DNA of 64,000 bases from contig CAZIEW010000011.1 of assembly GCA_964538515.1 (NCBI GenBank), positions 1 to 64,000 of the forward strand, written 5' to 3'. The notes beneath the pieces are model-generated. The model was not told where the DNA came from and searched no databases. It saw only the letters and a list, made by a program, of their open reading frames with translations. This stretch comes from CALBZH01 sp964538515. Lineage in GTDB: Bacteria > Desulfobacterota > Syntrophobacteria > Syntrophobacterales > Syntrophobacteraceae. This document shows positions 16,397 through 24,107 of this stretch, piece after piece. Both the position numbers and the translations under genes were made by a program. The stretch's first letter is position 1. Every line of letters begins with the position of its first letter.

Positions 16397-16921
16397 TCAT
16401 TTTTCCTGGATAATGAGCTCTTCCACGGGGCGACGATGGGAGCTCTGTTTGCGGTGAGCCGGATGCCCGACCGCAATGACGGCCATCGGCTCCAGTCGTT
16501 CTGGAGCTCCCAGCACTCGGACGATATCGTCTTTGTTCTTCAGGATTTCGCCGATCCACACCGCCCCGAGCTCCTGCTCGTGGATGGCCAGAAGAAAGTT
16601 CTGAATGCAGGCACCGATGGCCTGACAATCCTTGACGTAGTCGTAGGAAGCCTCCCTGTCCAGATAGACCACAACCAGCACGGGTGCCTCGCGCAGGATC
16701 GCGGCATACCGCGTGAGGCCGGCCAAACTGGCCTTGAGATTGCTATCCCAAATGATGGAAAACCGCCAAGGCTGGTTGTTTAATCCGGACGGCGCCCATG
16801 ACGCGGCTCGGAGTGATTCCAGCACGGCTTCGCGGTCGACGGTTGCATCCGTGAACTTGCGGATGCTCCTGCGTTCGACAATGGCCTTGAGAACAGGGGA
16901 ATTGGCAAGCGCTGACGGCAT
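16397..16921 (-). CDS. Nitroreductase family protein
   Basis: A 174-residue single-domain FMN oxidoreductase. The family N-terminus AIVERRSIRKFTDATVDREAV binds FMN phosphate, and WAPSGLNNQPWRF supplies the flavin ring contacts. The C-terminal EPMAVIAVGHPAHRK matches the usual GYP-type segment. It probably reduces nitro or quinone compounds with NAD(P)H, but members are functionally diverse. It is the first gene of a two-gene unit with the MBL hydrolase and has a good predicted promoter at 17000-17029. Confidence 0.9.
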   Translation of the reverse strand: MPSALANSPVLKAIVERRSIRKFTDATVDREAVLESLRAASWAPSGLNNQPWRFSIIWDSNLKASLAGLTRYAAILREAPVLVVVYLDREASYDYVKDCQAIGACIQNFLLAIHEQELGAVWIGEILKNKDDIVRVLGAPERLEPMAVIAVGHPAHRKQSSHRRPVEELIIQEK

Positions 16922-17228
16922 GACTGCTCCTCCGACGGCTGAGATGGATCAGCGGGTCTCCAAACCTCCCGGAACGCATGGAAACAAGACGTGAAAGGCA
17001 GTATAGTGGCTGAGCGGCGCATCGGTCAAGCCTGGGACTGTAAAGACATCCGGGGAGACGGCCGGCGGCATTATTTTGACGGCACCTGTTAGGCGCTTGT
17101 CCCTTACGGGGCCTGTCATGGGACCCCCTCCGTCGCCACGACCGGGATCAAGGTACTCGAGGGAAACCGTTCGGACGCCCGATCGCGCTCATCGAAACAC
17201 CCAACCCCAAGGACAAGAGAGGTATTCC
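16922..17228. other. Divergent intergenic region between the nitroreductase and the ABC exporter
   Basis: About 307 bases. It contains the nitroreductase promoter (17000-17029) and the leader of the plus-strand ABC exporter cassette. An open extension of the exporter permease to 17076 exists but is Pro/Arg-rich and unlike the family, so it is not counted as coding. I could not assign a convincing promoter to the exporter cassette. Confidence 0.5.
17000..17029 (-). promoter_or_regulatory. Predicted sigma-70-type promoter of the nitroreductase gene
   Basis: On the minus strand TTGACC (complement of 17024-17029) and TATACT (complement of 17000-17005) are spaced 18 bases apart, five of six matches each. 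The start codon at 16921 lies about 80 bases downstream. Confidence 0.6.
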
Positions 17229-18086
17229 ATGAGGCCTGAAGGGCTGCGTGAGGTTGTCTACCGTCCGGAATCGGAGCTGAGAAGTCCCCTGGCCTTCCTG
17301 AAGCGAATCGGAGACGACATGCGGGGCTCCTTGGAGCTCACCCGAAGCCTGCTTGTGCGGAACATCAAGGGCCAATACCGCCAGGCCGCGCTGGGTTATC
17401 TCTGGGCCTTCATTCCGCCCCTGGCGACGACCTTGACTTTTGTCTTCCTGCAATCCCAGAACATCATCGCTTCGGGCAAGACGGACATTCCGTATCCCGT
17501 CTACGTCCTGGTTGGAACCCTGCTGTGGCAATCCTTCGTGGACGCCCTCAACAGTCCATTGCGACTTGTGCAGGCATCGACATCCATGATGGCTTCCGTC
17601 AACTTCCCGCGAGAGGCCATCCTGTTTGCGGGGTTGGGGGAGGTCTTGTTCTATTTCGCCATTCGGATCGTGCCGGTGCTTTTCATTCTCCCGTTTTTGG
17701 GAGGAGCGCTTTCATGGTCGATCGTGCTCTTTCCCTTGGGCGCTCTCTCCATCATCGCCTTCGGCTGGGGAATCGGGCTGCTGCTGGTTCCCGTCGGTCT
17801 GCTCTACAAAGACGTGGAAATGGGAATGGGAATTCTCGTCACCCTCTGGTTCTTCGCCACACCGGTCGTCTACACCCCGCCCGCTTCAGGGGCCATGTCC
17901 ATCCTGGCTCGAATCAACCCGGTGAGCCCACTGCTCGCGGGCACGCGCGACTTGCTCGTCGGGGGTGTCGTGTCGTTCCCCGTCCATTTTGTCTTCCTGT
18001 CCCTGGTGGCCGTGGGCTTTCTGTTGACGGGCTGGGTCGCCTTTCGGCTTGCCATTCCTCATCTCGTCAAGATTCTGAATGCTTAG
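17229..18086 (+). CDS. ABC transporter permease, Wzm/ABC-2 polysaccharide-export type
   Basis: A 285-residue membrane protein with about six transmembrane helices. The N-terminal cytoplasmic segment LTRSLLVRNIKGQYRQAALGYLWAFI is typical of the RfbA/Wzm/TagG group, which exports undecaprenyl-linked O-antigen, capsule or teichoic acid. ATG at 17229 follows AGAGAGG. The next gene, a Wzt-like ATPase, starts 10 bases after the stop, so they form one exporter. Unusually, no glycosyltransferases lie nearby; the downstream genes encode a radical SAM enzyme and a small Cys peptide. The exported substrate is therefore uncertain. Confidence 0.88.
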   Translation: MRPEGLREVVYRPESELRSPLAFLKRIGDDMRGSLELTRSLLVRNIKGQYRQAALGYLWAFIPPLATTLTFVFLQSQNIIASGKTDIPYPVYVLVGTLLWQSFVDALNSPLRLVQASTSMMASVNFPREAILFAGLGEVLFYFAIRIVPVLFILPFLGGALSWSIVLFPLGALSIIAFGWGIGLLLVPVGLLYKDVEMGMGILVTLWFFATPVVYTPPASGAMSILARINPVSPLLAGTRDLLVGGVVSFPVHFVFLSLVAVGFLLTGWVAFRLAIPHLVKILNA

Positions 18087-18096
18087 GGGGCATACG

Positions 18097-19365
18097 ATGT
18101 CCATGGACCCGAGACTGCCGCTCCTTGAAGTCGAAAACGTTTCCATCAAGTTCTGCCGGGATCTCAAACGCTCGCTCTGGTACGGGCTACACAGTATCGC
18201 CCTCGAGATGGCGGGCAGGCACGGCTCCCGGGGATCCTTGCGCCAGGATGAGTTTTGGGCGGTGCGAGGGCTCAGCTTCACCCTGAAGCGGGGAGAATGT
18301 TTGGGACTCATCGGCCCCAATGGGGCGGGCAAATCGACGTTGCTGAAAGCCCTGAACGGCTTGTTCAAGATCGACGAGGGCACAATCCGGTTGCGAGGGC
18401 GCGTCGGAGCGCTCATCGAGCTCGGGACCGGCTTCAACACCGTTCTTACCGGTCGCGAGAATGTCTACATCAATGGCTCGGTGCTGGGGCTGACTCGAAG
18501 GGAGATCGACCGGAAGTTCGACCGCATCGTCGCGTTTTCGGAGATCGGTGAGTTCATCGACGCGCCGGTGAGGAGCTACAGCTCCGGGATGGCTGTCAGG
18601 CTTGCGTTTGCCATCGCCGTGCAGATGGAGCCGGACATCCTGCTCCTCGATGAAGTGCTTGCGGTGGGCGATGTGGGCTTCCGGGCCAAGTGCTATGCGG
18701 CGATGCAGAAGATCCTGAGCCGCTCGGCGGTGGTTTTTGTCTCTCATTCCATGGCCCAGGTTGCGAGGCTGTGCAACAAGCTGATCGTTTTGAACCGCGG
18801 CGAGCTGGTTTACCAGGGAGACAACGTTCCCGAGGGAATCGACCGCTATTATGGTCAGTTCGACGACGCCGAAGCGACCACGGCGGGCTCGGGGATGGCT
18901 GCACTCTCCGAGGTTCGGCTGTCTTCGAACGGATCTGACGGCAAGGACCCTGAACTGCTGACCGTGGACTATCTGGCCCCTTTGAGGCTCGAGATGACGC
19001 TCAAGGTGGAAGCGCCCGTGAAGGGGGTCCAGCTGGGCCTTCTCTTCTACGATCGCGAGACCAGGGGCATTGCGCAATGCAGCTCTGAAAGCGGCCTTGC
19101 CTCCATTCCCAACCGGGGTGACCCCATGCGGGTTTCGGTCACCATCCCCCAGATTCCCTTCAACCCCGGGAGGTACTCCGTTTCCATCACGGTGACCGAT
19201 GAAGAGACCGGGGAGATCCTGACAACGGAGCATGGTTTCAGGCAGTTCCAGGTAACGGGATCTTACTTCGGGCTCACTCCCGTCCAGCTGGATGGGCGAT
19301 GGAGGGTTGATGCGGGATGTCTGGATGACCGTGATTGCCTCGAGCGAAACCGTATGGCTGTGTGA
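18097..19365 (+). CDS. ABC transporter ATP-binding protein, Wzt type with C-terminal substrate-recognition-like domain
   Basis: A 422-residue ATPase with Walker A GPNGAGKST at 73-81, signature SSGMA at 161-165 and Walker B LLLDE at about 181-185. The stretch ELGTGFNTVLTGRENVYING is diagnostic of the Wzt/TagH group. After about residue 250 comes a beta-rich domain of about 170 residues with the layout of Wzt C-terminal domains, which in O-antigen exporters recognise the capped sugar end. ATG at 18097 follows AGGGGG; an earlier ATG at 18079 overlaps the permease stop. The radical SAM gene starts 16 bases later, so all are likely one operon. Confidence 0.88.
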   Translation: MSMDPRLPLLEVENVSIKFCRDLKRSLWYGLHSIALEMAGRHGSRGSLRQDEFWAVRGLSFTLKRGECLGLIGPNGAGKSTLLKALNGLFKIDEGTIRLRGRVGALIELGTGFNTVLTGRENVYINGSVLGLTRREIDRKFDRIVAFSEIGEFIDAPVRSYSSGMAVRLAFAIAVQMEPDILLLDEVLAVGDVGFRAKCYAAMQKILSRSAVVFVSHSMAQVARLCNKLIVLNRGELVYQGDNVPEGIDRYYGQFDDAEATTAGSGMAALSEVRLSSNGSDGKDPELLTVDYLAPLRLEMTLKVEAPVKGVQLGLLFYDRETRGIAQCSSESGLASIPNRGDPMRVSVTIPQIPFNPGRYSVSITVTDEETGEILTTEHGFRQFQVTGSYFGLTPVQLDGRWRVDAGCLDDRDCLERNRMAV

Positions 19366-19381
19366 GAAGGAGACCGATGCC

Positions 19382-20833
19382 ATGGCGCAATTGATCAAAA
19401 AAATCCGCACTGAGCGCGGGTATTATGTTTACGATACCTGGACCAATGAGATCCTCGAGGTGGATCGGTCTATTTTTCATCTCTTGCCCGATTCGGCTCC
19501 CGTTGTCGCCTTGGATGACCCGCCGACGCCGACGGAGCATGGTCCGGCCATGCAGGCCATCGAGTCGGCAAGGAAGGACGGCTATTTTCGAGCTGATTTG
19601 CCGGTTGTCTCGTCGTTTCCCGAATCGTTGATGGACCGGACGATCCAAGCTCTCCTGGAAAAGGGGCCGGATCACCTCATCCTGAACATCACCGAGCGCT
19701 GCAACCTGCGATGCCGCTATTGCTCGTTTTCAGGCGCCTACGAGGACAACCGTTCCCATTCGAGCAAGGTCATGTCACCTGAAGTCATTGACGCGGCCCT
19801 TCGCTGGTATTTCGGTTTCCGAGGTCGAAGGGAGCTCAGTCTGGGCTTCTATGGCGGCGAGCCGCTGACGGATCTCTCCCTCCTGAAGTATGCCGTCGAA
19901 GTGGCCAAGCATTTGGCTCCCGGCAGCGTCAAATTCCGCCTTACCACCAATGCCACGATGCTCACGGAAGAGGCCTGCCGCTTCCTCATCCAGCACGATT
20001 TTCGCCTCAATGTCAGCCTCGATGGTCCGCGGGAGGTACACGATCGCTATCGGGTTTTCCCGGACGGCAGAGGGTCTTTCGATGCCGCATGGGACGGCCT
20101 GATGCGGCTGTACCGCATGGATCCGGGCTTCTTCGGTTCCCGGGTCTCGTTCAACGTGGTCGCCGCCGCCCCGATCCGACTTCGGGAGATTGGCTCGTTC
20201 ATGGCGGAGAATCCGGACATCTTCCAAGACCATTCGGTCACTGTCTCGCGGGTGAATCCTTACCCATCCTGTCTTTCCGATGACATTCTCGCCATGGAAA
20301 CGGATCCGAGCTACCCTCGTCAAAAGGCGGAGCTTTTCGGGGTCTTCCGGGACAAAATGCTGACGGGGCGGGTGTTTCCCGAAGACTTCGTGCTCTCGTT
20401 CTTCAAGTCCGACTTCATGGACGTTCACCAGAGGGTGATGAGCGACATGAAGGAGACCACGCCGAGCAATGGCCAGTGCGTGCCCGGGGATCCCAAGTGC
20501 TTTGTCGGCACAGGCGGGGACTTGTACATGTGCGAGCGGGTTGGGAGCTCGCGCCCCATCGGTAGCGTCGGCAAGGGCTTCGACACCGGCGCCATCGTGC
20601 AGATCATGCGCGATTACGACGCGGCATTCAAGGAGCGGTGTGCTCATTGCTGGGCGATTCGGTTCTGCAGCAAGTGCTTCGTAACGGTGCGGCACGGGGA
20701 GAATTTCAGCGAGAATCGGATCGAGGCGTTTTGCAGGGCGACGCGGAACCGCTGGCATTGGGTGCTGCAGCATTACTGCGAGATCCGCGAATCGAGGGAA
20801 GATGCCTTCGGGTGGTGCTCGGAGATTGCCTGA
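19382..20833 (+). CDS. Radical SAM/SPASM protein, probable peptide-modifying enzyme
   Basis: A 483-residue protein. Residues 1-80 form an N-terminal region (YYVYDTWTNEILEVD...) like the leader-binding part of thioether-forming peptide maturases. The radical SAM cluster motif CNLRCRYC uses C107, C111 and C114. A GGEP motif and a TTNAT strand follow. The C-terminal SPASM region has C366, C373, C384, C420, C423, C429, C432 and C451, enough for two auxiliary 4Fe-4S clusters. This is the layout of sactipeptide/ranthipeptide-type maturases. ATG at 19382 follows AAGGAGA. The nearest downstream gene encodes a 46-residue peptide with three Cys residues, a likely substrate. The chemistry is inferred. 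Confidence 0.85.
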   Translation: MAQLIKKIRTERGYYVYDTWTNEILEVDRSIFHLLPDSAPVVALDDPPTPTEHGPAMQAIESARKDGYFRADLPVVSSFPESLMDRTIQALLEKGPDHLILNITERCNLRCRYCSFSGAYEDNRSHSSKVMSPEVIDAALRWYFGFRGRRELSLGFYGGEPLTDLSLLKYAVEVAKHLAPGSVKFRLTTNATMLTEEACRFLIQHDFRLNVSLDGPREVHDRYRVFPDGRGSFDAAWDGLMRLYRMDPGFFGSRVSFNVVAAAPIRLREIGSFMAENPDIFQDHSVTVSRVNPYPSCLSDDILAMETDPSYPRQKAELFGVFRDKMLTGRVFPEDFVLSFFKSDFMDVHQRVMSDMKETTPSNGQCVPGDPKCFVGTGGDLYMCERVGSSRPIGSVGKGFDTGAIVQIMRDYDAAFKERCAHCWAIRFCSKCFVTVRHGENFSENRIEAFCRATRNRWHWVLQHYCEIRESREDAFGWCSEIA

Positions 20834-20996
20834 GGGCTTTTGGAGGCACGGGCCGGAGCGCTGAGAGTCCGGTGGGGCGCTCGGCGTGTCGGGATCTGGT
20901 CCGAAGCTTGCTAATCATTGTCTTAGTGTCTTTGAGCTTCGGATCTGTCCTGATCCGGATAAACGAACGTCAATCCAGAACAAGGGAGGAGTTGGA

Positions 20997-21137
20997 ATGA
21001 TCAAAGCCCGATTCAAGGGAGAGCCGACCGAGGAGCAGAAACGGACGGAGGTTGTGGCCGCGCAGTGCAAGTGCGGTCGGTGCACAAGAACCGGCGAGAG
21101 CAGTGACTCTTCGATGGCCTCTTCGGATCTCAACTGA
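20997..21137 (+). CDS. Putative RiPP precursor peptide with CxCxxC core
   Basis: A 46-residue peptide with a very strong ribosome site (AGGGAGGA at 20983-20990, six bases before ATG). Residues 1-23 form a charged leader rich in Lys/Glu. The tail from C24 holds C24, C26 and C29 and then a Ser/Thr/Asp-rich stretch ending DLN. This split between charged leader and Cys plus Ser/Asp-rich tail is what radical SAM thioether maturases use as substrate. No double-Gly cleavage site or protease gene is seen nearby. It is the last gene of the cassette, followed by a terminator. The position, ribosome site and composition support it; no family was recognised. Confidence 0.65.
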   Translation: MIKARFKGEPTEEQKRTEVVAAQCKCGRCTRTGESSDSSMASSDLN

Positions 21138-21161
21138 CCCGATTCACACCCTCAAAACGCG

Positions 21162-21207
21162 AAGCCCGGGATGTTTCATTCGATTCGAATGGCTCTCCCG
21201 GGCTTTT
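21162..21207 (+). terminator. Intrinsic terminator closing the radical SAM/peptide cassette
   Basis: AAGCCCGGGA at 21162-21171 pairs with TCCCGGGCTT at 21196-21205, followed by a short T-run. The 24-base loop contains a smaller ATTCG/CGAAT hairpin. It lies 25 bases after the peptide stop and ahead of the convergent pgsA stop at 21241. Confidence 0.8.
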
Positions 21208-21240
21208 GCATTGGGTGATCAGGACTTCCGTCTTCAAGCG

Positions 21241-21867
21241 TTAGTGGGGCTCCTGGTGCTTGGCTTCGTAATAGAATTGGGAAAAGTAGTCTCGGGCGGA
21301 CCAGAATCCGAGGAATAGCGACACCCAAAGGAACAGGGTCCCAAGGGCATCCAGAAACGACTGGTATGGAGGGATGGTCAGCAGAAGGAACAAAATGCCG
21401 CAGATCTGCGAAATCATCTTATTTTTGCCCATGCGGCTTGCGTTGATGATCAGCCCCTGGCTGGCCGCAATGGATCGAAGCCCCGTAATGGTCATTTCCC
21501 GGCCGATGATGAGGAAAACCAGCCACGCATCGACTTTTCCCAAAGGGATGAGCATGATGAGCACGGCTGAGTTGAGCAGCTTGTCCGCGAGGGGATCCAG
21601 CAGCTTTCCCACGGAAGTCACCAGATTATGACGTCTCGCGAGAATCCCGTCGAAGTAGTCGGTCAGTGAAGCCAGACCGTACACCACGAAGGCCACGTTG
21701 AGAATGCGTCCGGATGCGGGTGGGGTGAGCAAAACGATGATCAGCGGTATGGCGACAATCCGCAAATACGTCAGAAGGTTGGGTAGAGCGGTCAGGTGCT
21801 GCCGCGACAAACCTGGCCGTGCTTGTCCCACCGCCTTCACACCAACTTCAGACTGCTTTGAATCCAC
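21241..21867 (-). CDS. pgsA: CDP-diacylglycerol-glycerol-3-phosphate 3-phosphatidyltransferase
   Basis: A protein of about 208 residues with four or more transmembrane helices. It carries the complete CDP-alcohol phosphotransferase motif D-x2-D-G-x2-A-R-x8-G-x3-D-x3-D, seen as DYFDGILAR...GKLLDPLAD. It makes phosphatidylglycerophosphate, the first committed step to phosphatidylglycerol. The start is uncertain: GTG at 21867, 16 bases after the lytic transglycosylase stop, fits the spacing, while the conserved LPNLLTYLR segment begins about 27 residues later. A longer reading to 22065 would overlap the upstream gene and lacks family similarity. Confidence 0.88.
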   Translation of the reverse strand: MDSKQSEVGVKAVGQARPGLSRQHLTALPNLLTYLRIVAIPLIIVLLTPPASGRILNVAFVVYGLASLTDYFDGILARRHNLVTSVGKLLDPLADKLLNSAVLIMLIPLGKVDAWLVFLIIGREMTITGLRSIAASQGLIINASRMGKNKMISQICGILFLLLTIPPYQSFLDALGTLFLWVSLFLGFWSARDYFSQFYYEAKHQEPH

Positions 21868-21883
21868 GGGCTGACTTCTCTGT

Positions 21884-22543
21884 TCATCGCTTGTAGCGCT
21901 GGTAGTACTCCAGCACTCGTTGGACGTAGACTTGGGTTTCATCGTACGGAGGGATCCCTCCGTACTTGGCCACATTTTCCGGACCGGCGTTATAGGCGGC
22001 CAACGCCAAAGAAATATCATTGTTGAATCGGTCGAGCAACATCCTGAGATAACGTGTCCCGCCATCGATGTTGTCGAGCGGGTCGAACGGGTTCAAAACG
22101 CCCATGTAACGCGACGTGTCGGGCATGAGCTGCATCAGCCCCATAGCGCCCTTGGGCGACACGGCCTGCGAGTTGAACCCCGATTCGGCTCGGATGACCG
22201 CCTTGACGAGGTTATAGTCCATGCCATGCCGCAGACAGGTCAAGCGGATGTGAGGCTCATAAGCGTTTTGATTCGGGAGGTCGCAGAAGGGCACGTAAGA
22301 GCGCAGCAAAGGCAGTTGAGACTTGGGCGCGATCCGACCCGTGGTGTGGGAGACCGTGAGGGGCTTCAACGCTGCCATCTTCTGCGCATCCGGGTGAGCG
22401 GGGATGTTGGTGAAATGGATCACCCCTTCTTTGTCCACATACTTAAAGATGTCCGCACCAGCGGGTGTGGCCAACAGGACGCAACAAGAAACCCACCAGG
22501 CAACCACTCGCATCGCTCTTGCTTCTCTGGCCGGATTCTTCAT
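21884..22543 (-). CDS. Lytic transglycosylase with N-terminal DUF4124-like domain
   Basis: A 219-residue exported protein. It has a signal peptide (VVAWWVSCCVLLATPAGA), a short DUF4124-like segment DIFKYVDKEGVIHFTNIP, and an SLT lysozyme-like domain with catalytic E120 in RAESGFN followed by GAMGLMQLMP and LALAAYNAGPENV. It cleaves peptidoglycan with formation of 1,6-anhydromuramyl ends, in the periplasm. Start ATG 22543 follows GAGAGAGG. It sits 53 bases after the transaldolase gene and 16 before pgsA, within a long same-strand series. Confidence 0.93.
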   Translation of the reverse strand: MKNPAREARAMRVVAWWVSCCVLLATPAGADIFKYVDKEGVIHFTNIPAHPDAQKMAALKPLTVSHTTGRIAPKSQLPLLRSYVPFCDLPNQNAYEPHIRLTCLRHGMDYNLVKAVIRAESGFNSQAVSPKGAMGLMQLMPDTSRYMGVLNPFDPLDNIDGGTRYLRMLLDRFNNDISLALAAYNAGPENVAKYGGIPPYDETQVYVQRVLEYYQRYKR

Positions 22544-22596
22544 CGTGATCCTCTCTCGGCTGTGTGCTTGTTACGGAACCCAACGATCAAAACGAG

Positions 22597-23274
22597 CTAT
22601 TTCGCTTGCAAAGCGCTCTTGCTCTCAACCTTCTCCCAGTCCGCCAAGAAGTTCTTGATTCCGATGTCCGTCAAGGGGTGCTTGGCCATCTGCGTGATCA
22701 CCTTGAAGGGGATGGTGGCTACATCGGCTCCCATTTTGGCCGCGTCGAGCACGTGGAGGGGATTGCGGATGCTGGCGACGATGATCTCCGTTTCGAACAG
22801 ATAGTTGGAATACACTTCAATGATCTGCTCGACCAGCGCCATGCCCTCGTGGGCGATGTCGTCAAGCCGCCCCACAAACGGGCTGACATACGAAGCCCCT
22901 GCCTTGGCCGCCATGAGGGCCTGAAGGGGGGAGAAGATCAGGGTCACATTGGTCTTGATGCCTTCTTCCGCAAGCTGCCGCACGGCCTTGAGACCATCCA
23001 CGGTCATCGGAATTTTCACCACGACCTGGGGATGAATGGCTGCGAGGATACGTGCCTCTGCAACCATCTCCTGGAAAGTCAGGCTGACCGCTTCCGCACT
23101 GACGGGCGCGTCGATGAGCTCGCAGATGGTCTTGATATGCTGCTCGAACGCCTGTCTTGTGGCAATGCCTTCCTTGGCGACCAGGGAGGGGTTCGTCGTT
23201 ACCCCGTCCAAAATTCCCAGACTGTGCGCTTCCTTGATCTCGTTCAAATTTGCCGTGTCGATGAAAAATTTCAA
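22597..23274 (-). CDS. tal: Transaldolase, small TalC/FSA-type
   Basis: A 225-residue class I aldolase of the short decameric transaldolase/fructose-6-phosphate aldolase group. It has the start MKFFIDTANLNEIKEA, the substrate strand DGVTTNPSL and the Schiff-base Lys87 in VVVKIPMT. The Glu in SAEAVS and the Phe in TLIFSPLQA are the residues that distinguish transaldolases from true fructose-6-phosphate aldolases (Gln and Tyr there), so transaldolase activity is favoured. It belongs to the non-oxidative pentose phosphate pathway. Confidence 0.9.
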   Translation of the reverse strand: MKFFIDTANLNEIKEAHSLGILDGVTTNPSLVAKEGIATRQAFEQHIKTICELIDAPVSAEAVSLTFQEMVAEARILAAIHPQVVVKIPMTVDGLKAVRQLAEEGIKTNVTLIFSPLQALMAAKAGASYVSPFVGRLDDIAHEGMALVEQIIEVYSNYLFETEIIVASIRNPLHVLDAAKMGADVATIPFKVITQMAKHPLTDIGIKNFLADWEKVESKSALQAK

Positions 23275-23324
23275 CCTGACCTCCCTGTTCTACGTTACGA
23301 TTTCCGCCCGGCAAGATTGAATCG

Positions 23325-23597
23325 TCAATGATCCCGATGGCGGGCCAGGTAGCTATCCCGGCATTTCTCACTGCAAAAATGGAGTCTTTTCCCCTGAAAC
23401 GTCGCGATGACGCCGTGCTGCTTCAAAAAATAGGTGCCGCACTGGGGGTCTTGAATGAGCTCTGTACTCTGATCGCCCCCTGGCCCCCTTCGACCGTGCT
23501 CGGCCGAGAAATTGGACGGAAACAGCTTTCTCGCCAGAGACTTGAAGAGCTGGTAGGCAATGTATGCGACGAATCCATAGATGAGCAACCGAATCAT
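23325..23597 (-). CDS. Small membrane-anchored protein with TRASH/YHS-like cysteine motif (PP0621-like)
   Basis: A 90-residue protein. An N-terminal transmembrane helix (MIRLLIYGFVAYIAYQLF) is followed by a short basic linker and a C-terminal metal-binding-like motif, CGTYF...FCSEKC, resembling TRASH/YHS and PP0621 proteins. These bind or sense metals, but this family's role is unknown. The start at 23597 overlaps the folK stop by four bases. It may be a passenger in the folK-transaldolase stretch. Confidence 0.75.
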   Translation of the reverse strand: MIRLLIYGFVAYIAYQLFKSLARKLFPSNFSAEHGRRGPGGDQSTELIQDPQCGTYFLKQHGVIATFQGKRLHFCSEKCRDSYLARHRDH

Positions 23598-24091
23598 GAG
23601 AGCACCATCGACTCCACTTCTTGCCCGGGCTCTTCGGAAAGCGCGGCGAGCAGCTGCCGCGCCGTCTTCCTCAAAACGGGATGAACCCAGTTCGGGTGGA
23701 CCTCGACGAGAGGGGCCAGCACGAAACGGCGCTCCTGCATCCGGGCGTGCGGCACAGTCAAATCCGGAAGTCGCACAACTCGGCTCCCATGTGCCAGGAG
23801 ATCCAGATCCAACGTTCTGGGGCCCCAACGGAGGGTGCGCGTTCTGCCGAAAGACTCCTCGACGGTGTGAAGCACATCCAGCAGCTCCGATGGACTCAGG
23901 GACGTCGTGCAGAGCAGAACGCCGTTCACGAACCACTCCTGATCAAGGTATCCCACCGGTGCTGTCCGATACAGAGACGAGACACGCACCACGGTGATGG
24001 CCGGATGATCAGCCAACCACCGAATCGCTGCTCCGCACAGAGCGACGGAGTCTCCCAGGTTGCTCCCGAGCCCGATCAGAACCTCTTCCAT
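23594..24091 (-). CDS. folK: 2-amino-4-hydroxy-6-hydroxymethyldihydropteridine diphosphokinase
   Basis: A 165-residue folate-pathway enzyme transferring pyrophosphate from ATP to 6-hydroxymethyl-7,8-dihydropterin. Signatures are the start VLIGLGSNLGDS, the APVGYLDQEWFVN loop with the pterin-binding region, and GPRTLDLDLL with the Mg-binding Asp pair. The start ATG 24091 was chosen because homology begins directly with it; a reading to 24163 would run into dapL. It lies 16 bases after dapL. Confidence 0.95.
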   Translation of the reverse strand: MEEVLIGLGSNLGDSVALCGAAIRWLADHPAITVVRVSSLYRTAPVGYLDQEWFVNGVLLCTTSLSPSELLDVLHTVEESFGRTRTLRWGPRTLDLDLLAHGSRVVRLPDLTVPHARMQERRFVLAPLVEVHPNWVHPVLRKTARQLLAALSEEPGQEVESMVLS

Positions 24092-24107
24092 GGATCCACG
24101 TCGCCCA

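Noticed and set aside
17076..17228. N-terminal extension of the exporter permease
   Set aside because: The 51 extra residues are Pro/Arg-rich and unlike the family, and the better ribosome site is just before 17229.
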